Assembly (NCBI GenBank): GCA_019058445.1
Contig: JAHPZA010000004.1
Coordinates: 354,184-418,183 of the forward strand
DNA length: 64,000 nt
Direction: 5' to 3'
Source: Promethearchaeota archaeon
GTDB taxonomy: Archaea > Asgardarchaeota > Lokiarchaeia > Sigyniarchaeales > SOKP01
Below the pieces are notes generated by a model, which had not been told where the DNA came from, made no database searches, and saw only the letters and a program-made list of their open reading frames with translations. Every line of letters starts with the position of its first letter. Within the stretch, counting starts at the first letter, position 1. This document shows positions 9,641 to 17,553 of the stretch, piece by piece. The translations under genes and the position numbers were made by a program.

Positions 9641-10411
9641 ATGCCATTTTTAGAATATAAAGAAAAGAAAATATTTTATCAAATTAAAGAAGCTGAGACT
9701 AATAAAGCTATTATTTTTATACACGGCTCAGGAGGTAATTCTTACGTGTGGTATAATCAATTAGCTAATCTTGGTTTGAATTATAATATTATAGCAATTG
9801 ATTTACCTTCTCATGATCAATCTGACAAGTTTTCAGAACTTTCCCTTGAACTTTATGTAGGGGTTGTTAAAACCCTAATTGAAACTCTAAAGATAAAAGA
9901 AGTTATTCTCGCAGGTCATTCTTTAGGTGGAGCAGTCATTCAATCTTATTATTTCAATCATCCCGATGACGTATCTGCGCTAATTTTAGTAGGTACAGGT
10001 GCTAGATTAAGAGTCAGTCCAATAATACTTACATCACTACAAAACGACTATCAAGAATTTTTAGAAGGACTGCCAATCGGAGCTTTTTATCGCAAAACAT
10101 CTAAAGATTTAATTAATGAATATTTAGCTGAAACATCAAAAACGAATCCTCGAGTAACTTACAACGATTTTAAAATTTGTGATGGGTTTGATGCGATGGA
10201 CAAGTTGAGCTTAATTGATGTTCCATGCCTGATAATATGTGGTAAAGATGATAAGCTTACTCCACCTAAATATTCGAAGCATTTCCATGAAAATTTAAAG
10301 ATATCTGAACTGGTGATTATAGATAAAGCTAGTCATATGGTTATGCTTGAGAAACCTGAGGAAATGAATCAAGCTATAGAATTGTTCATAAAAAAATATT
10401 TATCAGTTTAA
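9641..10411 (+). CDS. Alpha/beta hydrolase
   Basis: A 256-residue cytosolic alpha/beta-fold hydrolase with complete triad: nucleophile in GHSLGG (about Ser 95), acid in CGKDDKLTPP (about Asp 203) and His in KASHMVMLEKPEE (about His 233); HGSGGNSYVW supplies the oxyanion hole. Length is normal for esterase, lactonase or C-C hydrolase members, between which the sequence does not decide. It starts at ATG 9641 and ends 13 bases from the convergent acetyltransferase gene. Confidence 0.9.
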   Translation: MPFLEYKEKKIFYQIKEAETNKAIIFIHGSGGNSYVWYNQLANLGLNYNIIAIDLPSHDQSDKFSELSLELYVGVVKTLIETLKIKEVILAGHSLGGAVIQSYYFNHPDDVSALILVGTGARLRVSPIILTSLQNDYQEFLEGLPIGAFYRKTSKDLINEYLAETSKTNPRVTYNDFKICDGFDAMDKLSLIDVPCLIICGKDDKLTPPKYSKHFHENLKISELVIIDKASHMVMLEKPEEMNQAIELFIKKYLSV

Positions 10412-10424
10412 AAAAGGGGCAGTG

Positions 10425-11039
10425 TTATTTTCGCAACATAGCGAAAATCCGAAGGTTTGTATGGGGAGTTATATCTTCTTCAACAAGATCAAAACCTAAA
10501 TGCTGATAAATAGGAATATTTTCTACGTCATGAGTTTCCAAATAACAGGGAATATTTTGCTCCTCACATTGAGCCAATTTCGGTTTTAATAATTTGCTCG
10601 CATAACCTTTACCTTGGTGTATAGGGTCTACGCCAATAGAGCTTAAGTACCAATGAGAAAAGTCTGCTGTATGGCGTTTATGGAGTAAAACTTTGTGACT
10701 TTCACAAATTTCTAGTCTTTTAAAGTATTCATCTCCCATCTTTTCATAGAAAGAATTAAATCCCGCCTTCCTTATTTTTTTTGCCTTCATTTCTGCTTCC
10801 CAGTACGGAAGCCAAATCGCAATGCCCTCCATATTATGAGATGTAGTATATACCTCACCAAATAAAGTCCCATATCTTAACATAAACTCAAAAATATATG
10901 GATTTTTTTCTATTCTGTCTTGACTGTCGGGAAGAGTATATACAGTGAATGGTTCTTGTTGAAATGCTCTGCTCATAACTTTCGCAGCCGTTATAATTTT
11001 TCCTTCGGGTAAACAAAACGGGCTATTTGGATCTAACAT
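10425..11039 (-). CDS. GNAT-family N-acetyltransferase
   Basis: A 204-residue GCN5-related acetyltransferase. The acetyl-CoA binding signature is SSIGVDPIHQGKGYASKL (about residues 138-155), followed by the usual PCYLETHDVENIPIYQHLGF motif of the C-terminal arm. The architecture, including the early IWLPYW segment, is that of the GNAT subgroup found next to many unrelated genes; acceptor substrate unknown. Convergent with the hydrolase, single gene. Confidence 0.88.
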   Translation of the reverse strand: MLDPNSPFCLPEGKIITAAKVMSRAFQQEPFTVYTLPDSQDRIEKNPYIFEFMLRYGTLFGEVYTTSHNMEGIAIWLPYWEAEMKAKKIRKAGFNSFYEKMGDEYFKRLEICESHKVLLHKRHTADFSHWYLSSIGVDPIHQGKGYASKLLKPKLAQCEEQNIPCYLETHDVENIPIYQHLGFDLVEEDITPHTNLRIFAMLRK

Positions 11040-11219
11040 TAAAAGATCTCACTCTATGAGGATTACTTCTGTTAAATAAAGATCTAAAATATAAAAATAT
11101 GCTCTCATATCAAATAATTTTAATATAAAATAGCAAGAATACATGTATATTTATATAATTAAATTAATTATCACTTCCCAATTCAATGTTAACATTCTTC
11201 TAAAACAAGGGAAGATAAA

Positions 11220-12227
11220 ATGAATAGTAATGGAGAATTATGGACCGATAGAGAGAAAAGCAAACTTGAGAGAAAAATTTTCAACGAATTTGTAAAAAGA
11301 AATGATTTATCTAAATTTGATAAAGAAACATTAAGAAAATGGAAAGTGATTTTGAATTTTAACTACGGTTTTTATAGAGGTGAGTTTTATAACTATTTAA
11401 TGGATAATCAAACATCCTTTAATAATTTCATTAACAAATTGGATAATGAAAGTAAGGAAGTAGTAAATTTGATAATTAAAGATGTTGAGTATATCAATAC
11501 GCATAGTTTTATAGAACTACTTCAAGATATTTTAGATAAGGAAGAAAAAATTATGGATTACTTAGAAGTAATGAAATCATTCACACATCTAAAATTACAT
11601 GAAAATGTCTATGAACAATCTGTATTTGGTTATAGGCATGGTTTAGTCTATTTACCAGAAGATATTCTAAAGTTCTTAAATAATAAAGATTTCCTTGATT
11701 GTGGGGCTTATATTGGCGATTCAGCATTAATTTTTGAAAAATATTATAATCCGAGGAAAGTCTATTCTTTCGAACCAGATGATGAGAATTATAATTTACT
11801 TTTAAATACCATGAAGTTAAATGACTTAAAGAAAGTTAAACCTATTAAATTAGGTGTCGGTTCGTATGATAACTTTGCAAATTTTTTTCATTCTACAGGA
11901 GCTTCACATATTACTGATGAAAATAGCGAAACCCAAATTAAAATTACATCAATTGATAAATTTGTTTTTGATAACAACATAGATGTAGGTTTAATTAAAA
12001 TAGATGTGGAAGGGTATGAATTAGAAGTACTAGAAGGTGCAAAGAGAACTATAAAAGAATTTAAACCTGTCTTATCAATATCTATATACCATAATGCTGA
12101 GCAATTTATCCATACAATGGATTTTATCCAAGATTTAGTCCCTGATTATAAATGTATCATTAGGCATTTAGAGGATATTCTTCGTGTTTCTGAAACTTTA
12201 TTAATAGTATGGATAAATAATGATTAA
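11220..12227 (+). CDS. FkbM-family SAM-dependent methyltransferase
   Basis: A 335-residue protein with an N-terminal helical region of about 140 residues and a C-terminal FkbM methyltransferase domain: the SAM site FLDCGAYIGDSALIF (about residues 158-172), acidic YSFEPDDEN and the family-typical LIKIDVEGYELEVLEGA (about 260-276). FkbM enzymes O-methylate sugars or polyketides; the substrate here is unknown, glycan modification being plausible. Start ATG 11220 is preceded by GGGAAGAT. Monocistronic. Confidence 0.88.
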   Translation: MNSNGELWTDREKSKLERKIFNEFVKRNDLSKFDKETLRKWKVILNFNYGFYRGEFYNYLMDNQTSFNNFINKLDNESKEVVNLIIKDVEYINTHSFIELLQDILDKEEKIMDYLEVMKSFTHLKLHENVYEQSVFGYRHGLVYLPEDILKFLNNKDFLDCGAYIGDSALIFEKYYNPRKVYSFEPDDENYNLLLNTMKLNDLKKVKPIKLGVGSYDNFANFFHSTGASHITDENSETQIKITSIDKFVFDNNIDVGLIKIDVEGYELEVLEGAKRTIKEFKPVLSISIYHNAEQFIHTMDFIQDLVPDYKCIIRHLEDILRVSETLLIVWINND

Positions 12228-12424
12228 TTCAATTTTTTTTCTAAATTTATTTAATAAACGACTTTTAACTCTATATTAAAATTATTATTGAAATAAGCTA
12301 AAGATATAGAAACGCAATTCACATATATATCATCCAATTAATATTTAAAAAATAGAAAATCTTTTTGGATTAAATTTTATAATTATAAAAGGTTAATTTG
12401 ATTAAATCAAATTTAATATAGCAA

Positions 12425-13225
12425 TTGAATTTTTTGAGAACATATACCTATGGACCATTTCAGTCGAGACGTTTAGGACTATCCTTAGGCATCAATATTT
12501 TACCCAAATATAAATTATGTACCTTTAATTGTGTGTATTGTGAAATAGGTTCCACCGACCAATTAGTTTCTCCGAATTATCGAATAAAAGCCCCTCCTTC
12601 TCCGCTATTTCGGAAAGAACTTAAAGACATCTTGAAATTTTTTCCCCATTTAGATTCAATTACTTTCGGTTATAATGGTGAGCCTAGCTTGAATGAAAAT
12701 TTATTAGATTTCCATAAAATTGCATCAGATGTAAGAGAGGAGGTCGAATGGACTCAGAAAAAGCCTCTACTTACACTTTTTACTAATTCCAGTACATTAC
12801 ACATACAAGATATAAGAGAGAGAGTAAAACAGTTTGATTTGGTTTTAGCGAAGTTAGATGCTGCGATAGATGAAGATTTTCGAAGAACAAATAATCCTCA
12901 TCAAGAAGTTCCAGATATCGAAACTTTAATTGATTCACTTGTGAAGTTAAAAGAAGAAATGCCAACAAATCATAAATTAGCTATTCAAAGTTTAATTTAT
13001 GATTCCTATAGAGAAGATTTTATTCCTAATAAGAATCCTACGAATATATCGAAATTGGCTCTGGCAATCAAGAAGATTAAACCAGATATAGTTCAAATCT
13101 ATTCCGTGGCAAGAATCCCCGCAAATTATTTTGTATTTTCTATTGATACCACAAGAAAAAAGCAAATCGTTCAAGAAATTCAAAAAATCGTGAATGATCA
13201 AAATGTTGAGATATCTTATTATTGA
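12425..13225 (+). CDS. COG0731-type radical SAM protein
   Basis: A 266-residue radical SAM enzyme. The cluster motif is CTFNCVYC (CxxxCxxC, about residues 33-40), preceded by the family hallmark GPFQSRRLGLSLGIN and followed by the GYNGEPSLN segment of the COG0731 family, distant relatives of the wyosine synthase TYW1. Start is TTG 12425; no better in-frame start is seen upstream. Reaction unknown. It lies 76 bases before the phosphohexomutase gene on the same strand. Confidence 0.85.
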   Translation: MNFLRTYTYGPFQSRRLGLSLGINILPKYKLCTFNCVYCEIGSTDQLVSPNYRIKAPPSPLFRKELKDILKFFPHLDSITFGYNGEPSLNENLLDFHKIASDVREEVEWTQKKPLLTLFTNSSTLHIQDIRERVKQFDLVLAKLDAAIDEDFRRTNNPHQEVPDIETLIDSLVKLKEEMPTNHKLAIQSLIYDSYREDFIPNKNPTNISKLALAIKKIKPDIVQIYSVARIPANYFVFSIDTTRKKQIVQEIQKIVNDQNVEISYY

Positions 13226-13301
13226 TAAGATCTATCTATTTTTCTTAATAAGTTATAAAGGAAAATTCAAAAATTACATAAATTTATGTTTGTTTGTATA
13301 A

Positions 13302-14720
13302 GTGCAGATGGAGAAAAAAGATTTAATACTGAAATTAAATGAAATTAAAGGAAACATTGGTACAAAATTAAATCCCTCGATAATTAAAGATATTGCTTCT
13401 ATCTATGGATTATGGCTTAGAAATCATGGTAATCAAGCGATAATCGGAAGAGATACAAGACCGAGTGGGGATTTAATTCAGAATGTAATAATTGAAGGTT
13501 TACATTCTGTGGGGTGTAAAGTTAATAATTTAGGAATTTGTCCTACTCCGATAGTTTTCTATTTAAAAAATAAATTCGAGATAAAAGGAGGGATTTTAAT
13601 TTCAGATTCTAATAAACCTATTAACTGGAATAAAATAAAATTAGATATTGATGAGGATTACTTATATACTATTGAATTAAAAGAAGAATATAGAAATCAA
13701 AATAAAGAGTATTCAAAACATTATGATTATATCCAAAAAAATCAGATATTACAAAATATTAATCCCATTTCTACTTATATTGATGATTTATTAAATAATT
13801 TTAATGTTGAAAGAATTCAAAGTCAAAATAAACTTCGGGTAATTGTAGATCCAGGTGCAGGCGCAGGTAAAATCGCTACTCCAAATATATTGGAGAGATT
13901 AGGATGCGAAGTCTTAGTGATCAATAAACAATTTGATAAGAACAATGAATATCCTCGAGAATTAAAACCTATAAAAGAAAATTTAAAAGATTCAATTTTA
14001 GCATTATGGAAAGGGAATTTAGATATAGGTTTTGCTCATGATTGTGATGCTAATAAGGTAACTGTAATTGGAGATGATTTTGAATGCTATTCTGAGGATG
14101 TCATATCAGCCCTCATCATAGATAATTATCTTACTTCGAAAAATGCGAGTGAAAAAAATTTTATTTTCTTTTTAAATTTGGCTTCATCTCTGCGATTTGA
14201 ACATCTTGCTGAACGTTATAACATTCAAGTATTAAAATCTTATAATGAAAACCAATATATGGAACAAAATATGGAAAAAATCCTTAATGAAAAAGAATAT
14301 ATTGTGTTTGGATCTGAAGGATTATGTGGAGGACCAATTTTTCCTAATTTTAATAAAGTTAAGGATGGATTTTTTATAACTGCTAAATTAATAGAAATTT
14401 TAGTCGATTCTGAGAAGAAACTATCGACTCTTATTTCCAAACTTCCTAAATTTTATTCATATCAAGAAAAGATCCCTATAATAAAACAACAACTTGAATC
14501 TCTCATAAAAGGAGTATATGAGGAGTTATCTAAAGAAGGAGAGACTGTAAATAAAGTGGGTAATATTTTAAGGTTTGGTCATAACAAAGACTGGTTTGTA
14601 TTAATTTACCCTTCAAATTATTACATTAAAGTGTATAGTGAAGCAAAAAGAGATTCACTAGCGAGACTTTATTGCGAAACTGCAACAGAATTAATAAAGA
14701 TGATTATTTCTAGGACATGA
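13302..14720 (+). CDS. Phosphohexomutase-family protein with an altered active site
   Basis: A 472-residue alpha-D-phosphohexomutase-fold protein (phosphoglucomutase, phosphomannomutase or GlmM type): GRDTRPSG near residue 48, then the phosphoserine-loop region, metal loop and sugar loop in normal order. Key motifs differ: the usual TASHNP is ISDSNKP (about 99-105, Ser kept, His and Asn changed), the metal loop DGDADR is DCDANKV (about 246), and the sugar loop GEESGH is GSEGLCGGP (about 336). The start is GTG 13302 or, as likely, ATG 13308. It may be a divergent enzyme or a non-catalytic paralogue. Confidence 0.8.
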   Translation: MQMEKKDLILKLNEIKGNIGTKLNPSIIKDIASIYGLWLRNHGNQAIIGRDTRPSGDLIQNVIIEGLHSVGCKVNNLGICPTPIVFYLKNKFEIKGGILISDSNKPINWNKIKLDIDEDYLYTIELKEEYRNQNKEYSKHYDYIQKNQILQNINPISTYIDDLLNNFNVERIQSQNKLRVIVDPGAGAGKIATPNILERLGCEVLVINKQFDKNNEYPRELKPIKENLKDSILALWKGNLDIGFAHDCDANKVTVIGDDFECYSEDVISALIIDNYLTSKNASEKNFIFFLNLASSLRFEHLAERYNIQVLKSYNENQYMEQNMEKILNEKEYIVFGSEGLCGGPIFPNFNKVKDGFFITAKLIEILVDSEKKLSTLISKLPKFYSYQEKIPIIKQQLESLIKGVYEELSKEGETVNKVGNILRFGHNKDWFVLIYPSNYYIKVYSEAKRDSLARLYCETATELIKMIISRT

Positions 14721-14860
14721 AAAGGGATTCCTTTTAAACACAACTTTTAGATTTTCCCATAGTATTCCCACTAAATTACTCCAATAGGCAAAATCGCACG
14801 ATAGATTTATAAATTATGCAATTAAATAAAGTCTTAATCTACAAAATTGTTGAGATTATC

Positions 14861-14990
14861 ATGACTCTTAAAACAACTCTCGGACTTTGGATTAGAACAC
14901 GAACCGTATTAATCCGTACTCCGATTGCTTATAATCCTACCGTCATGATAAATGATTCATTCCTTTTAGGAATGTTCATTATCTAAAATA
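14861..14990 (+). ncRNA. Candidate structured RNA (overlaps a 41-codon ORF)
   Basis: Within an otherwise gene-free 420-base gap this stretch is less AT-rich and folds into nested helices: TCGGA 14880-14884 with TCCGA 14920-14924, GGATTA 14889-14894 with TAATCC 14910-14915, ACG 14899-14901 with CGT 14905-14907, then a second hairpin CATTCC 14958-14963 / GGAATG 14969-14974. A TATA-like TTTATAAATT lies at 14806-14815. The same bases contain an open frame of 41 codons (14861-14986, ATG to TAA) without a clear ribosome site. RNA is favoured over a peptide because of the nested pairing; strand is inferred from the TATA-like box. Confidence 0.4.
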
Positions 14991-15140
14991 ATTTTGGCGA
15001 CTCGACTACATTCCCTCTTTATTATTAGCAATATTTCCTCATTCTTCTTAGATATCATATCTCTCAATCATAGAAATCTATATGCCAAAATTGTTTTATT
15101 GCGATATTATTAAAAAATTTTTAAAAAAAGGTGTGAAAAA

Positions 15141-16379
15141 ATGTCAGAATTGGAAAAAATCAAAGAAATTGGAAAGGATTTAGCAAAAACAGATAAAATT
15201 TTCAAAGGAATCAGTTTTGAGGCTAATATATGGAAGTCATATTTAGTATCATTTTTTAGGGGTTTCCATTTTGTCTCAGGAGTGCTTTTACCATTCTTTT
15301 TAGGATGGGGTAAATTATCGTTTTTCCAAATAATGCTGTTACAGAGTTATTTTACGATTATGATTGTACTATTTGAAATTCCTTGTGGAGCAATATCAGA
15401 CTATATAAGCAGAAAATTTTCATTATTCCTTGGTGCACTAGCAATGGCATTGGCAGCTTTAATCTATTCATATTTGCCAAATATTTTTTTGTTTATTCTT
15501 GGAGAAACTTTATTTGCATTGGGATACGCTTTAGTGTCTGGAACTGATGAGGCTTTTATATTCGATACATTAAGAAAAATGGAAAGAGAGAATGAAATGC
15601 CTAAAATAATGGGAAAATTAAGAAGTTTTTTCTTAGCAGGAATTGGGATATCAGCGCCTATTGGATCTATGATAACATTGTTTTTTCCGATTCGGTATTC
15701 TATGACATTTATGTTTTTTCCCTTTATCATAGCAGCTTTAATTTCATTATCTCTTAGAGAACCCAATCATGATTTAGAGAGAGAGCCATCAAATTATTTA
15801 TCTGTTGTTCAATTAGGATTCAAAGAACTTAAAAAAAACAAAAATTTGAGAATTCTGGCATTTGACTTTATCATTATTGATGTGTTAGTTTTTCTCTTAT
15901 TATGGACTTACCAGCTATATCTTGATGTACTATCAGTACCTTTAGTATTTTTCGGTTTTGTCGCAGCATCGATGACCCTTACACAAATTATATTCTTTAA
16001 TATAATACCAAAACTTCAACAACGTATCAAAAATAAAAAAATGTTCCTTAAAATTTATACCATTATACCAGGTATAGCATATATTCTCATAGCATTCATT
16101 ATATTTACTCCAATGAGTATTGCTTTAATGTTAATTATCATTGGAGTAGGATTCTCACGCAATATTATATTCGTTGGGGGAATTAACAAAAATATAGAAG
16201 AAGAGAACAGAGCCACTGTTTTAAGCACAATTAGCATGATTCGCAGCTTTATAATTACAATACTCTATCCAATTATAGGATTACTTGCTATGTGGAATTT
16301 AAATTATACATTCATAATCTTAGGAATATCGATAATACTAGTTGCATTAATTTCCAGAGTTAAAAATGAGCATCTATAA
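15141..16379 (+). CDS. Major facilitator superfamily transporter
   Basis: A 412-residue protein with about twelve transmembrane helices and the MFS loop motif between helices 2 and 3 (IPCGAISDYISRKFSLFLGAL, about residues 78-98, a variant of GxxxDRxGRR). N-terminal 25 residues are cytosolic. Small-molecule exporter or importer; substrate unknown. ATG 15141 is preceded by AAGGTGTG. Monocistronic, followed by an acetyltransferase gene after 120 bases. Confidence 0.88.
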   Translation: MSELEKIKEIGKDLAKTDKIFKGISFEANIWKSYLVSFFRGFHFVSGVLLPFFLGWGKLSFFQIMLLQSYFTIMIVLFEIPCGAISDYISRKFSLFLGALAMALAALIYSYLPNIFLFILGETLFALGYALVSGTDEAFIFDTLRKMERENEMPKIMGKLRSFFLAGIGISAPIGSMITLFFPIRYSMTFMFFPFIIAALISLSLREPNHDLEREPSNYLSVVQLGFKELKKNKNLRILAFDFIIIDVLVFLLLWTYQLYLDVLSVPLVFFGFVAASMTLTQIIFFNIIPKLQQRIKNKKMFLKIYTIIPGIAYILIAFIIFTPMSIALMLIIIGVGFSRNIIFVGGINKNIEEENRATVLSTISMIRSFIITILYPIIGLLAMWNLNYTFIILGISIILVALISRVKNEHL

Positions 16380-16499
16380 ATCAATAATTAATTTCTTTTT
16401 TTTAGGGTATTATAATAATACTTAAATGATTTTATAAAAGGTAAAAGATTTTATAAAAAAAGAAATCTATTCCTTAATCAGGTTGTAGGTAATTTATAA

Positions 16500-16949
16500 T
16501 TGCTTGTAATTAGAAAATTTGAAGATGATGACGCATTAGAAGCATCAGATTTAATCAGAAAAACATTATCTGAAGAAAATAGTAAGTTTTATCCTAATTC
16601 AGTTATAGATTATATGTCTAATGAATATTCTCCTAAATTTTTAATTGAACTTTCAAAAGAGCGAGAATTTTTTGTAGCGGTTGCAAATACTAAAATCATT
16701 GGAACTATTACCATCATCGATGATTACATCGGTACCGTTTTTGTAAATCCTGAGCATCATAATAAGGGCATTGGTACAAAATTGATGGAGACCATTGAGA
16801 ATTTGGTACGAGAAAAACGTATTAAAAACCTCAGATTAGAATCAAGTATTAATGCTGTAGAATTTTATGAGAAATTAGGATATAATAAGAAAGAAAAGAA
16901 AGATGATAGAGATTATGGCATAACCTATATAATGACTAAAAAACTCTAA
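16500..16949 (+). CDS. GNAT-family N-acetyltransferase (small)
   Basis: A 149-residue GNAT domain from a TTG start. Acetyl-CoA site: GTVFVNPEHHNKGIGTKLM (about residues 76-94), then RLESSINAVEFYEKLGY, which is the typical last part of the fold. The short length fits single-domain acetyltransferases of amines, amino acids or protein N-termini. The following two-helix membrane protein gene starts 5 bases after its stop, so both are probably cotranscribed. Confidence 0.87.
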   Translation: MLVIRKFEDDDALEASDLIRKTLSEENSKFYPNSVIDYMSNEYSPKFLIELSKEREFFVAVANTKIIGTITIIDDYIGTVFVNPEHHNKGIGTKLMETIENLVREKRIKNLRLESSINAVEFYEKLGYNKKEKKDDRDYGITYIMTKKL

Positions 16950-16954
16950 ACCTT

Positions 16955-17191
16955 ATGATTGAAGCTAAATTTTATTTCTATATAGGTTTAATATTTTTTA
17001 TTATTGCTGTAATTGGTTCAGGATTTCTAATATTTGGTATTTATATAATTTCTGCATATAAGCAACCAATATCCATCGCTTTTAACATCATCATAGTAGG
17101 AATAGTACTTTTACCTATAGGGGTGATTTTCGCAATAGTGTTTTTTAAGCAAAGTATATCAACTCGAAAGAAAGCGAAGAAAACTGAATAA
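16955..17191 (+). CDS. Small membrane protein with two helices
   Basis: A 78-residue protein with two hydrophobic segments (about residues 7-30 and 40-64) and a basic tail RKKAKK. It begins 5 bases after the acetyltransferase stop, implying translational coupling. No family recognised. The basic C-terminus suggests that end stays in the cytosol. Confidence 0.6.
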   Translation: MIEAKFYFYIGLIFFIIAVIGSGFLIFGIYIISAYKQPISIAFNIIIVGIVLLPIGVIFAIVFFKQSISTRKKAKKTE

Positions 17192-17273
17192 TTTAATGAA
17201 ATATCAAAAATTTTATTTTTAATAACTCTTTTACTAACTCATTGAAAATGCATTAAAATATAATAGAAAAAAT

Positions 17274-17459
17274 TTGATAAGTATGGTAAAATGTGAATGT
17301 CCCTCATGTTATTTTGAAATTCAATTAGATGAGGGTACAATTGAAGGAGAAGTTATTCCATGCCCTGACTGTGGAGTGGATTTAGAAATAACCAAGATTA
17401 ATGGAGAAGTAGCTAAAGCTGAAATAGCTGAGATGGCTGAAGAGGATTGGGGTGAATAA
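17274..17459 (+). CDS. lysW: LysW-like amino-group carrier protein
   Basis: A small acidic zinc-ribbon protein (61 residues from TTG 17274; 58 from ATG 17283, which is the likelier start). It has CECPSC (about 7-12) and CPDC (about 30-33) for zinc, and ends in EEDWGE, the hallmark C-terminus of LysW. In LysW the terminal Glu gamma-carboxylate is joined by LysX to alpha-aminoadipate or glutamate, protecting the amino group during lysine or ornithine synthesis. No lysX, lysZ, lysY, lysJ or lysK gene is nearby. Function as carrier is inferred from the motif; the partner pathway is not visible. Confidence 0.85.
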   Translation: MISMVKCECPSCYFEIQLDEGTIEGEVIPCPDCGVDLEITKINGEVAKAEIAEMAEEDWGE

Positions 17460-17553
17460 ATCTCTTCCTCGATTAATTACATTTTCATGCTAATTAGATA
17501 CTCACTATTTCAATCTCTTTTTTGAAAAATATTTAACAATCTTTATATATATC

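Noticed and set aside
14861..14986. 41-codon protein gene
   Set aside because: No ribosome site and no recognisable peptide features, while the bases pair extensively; kept only as a note within the RNA candidate.
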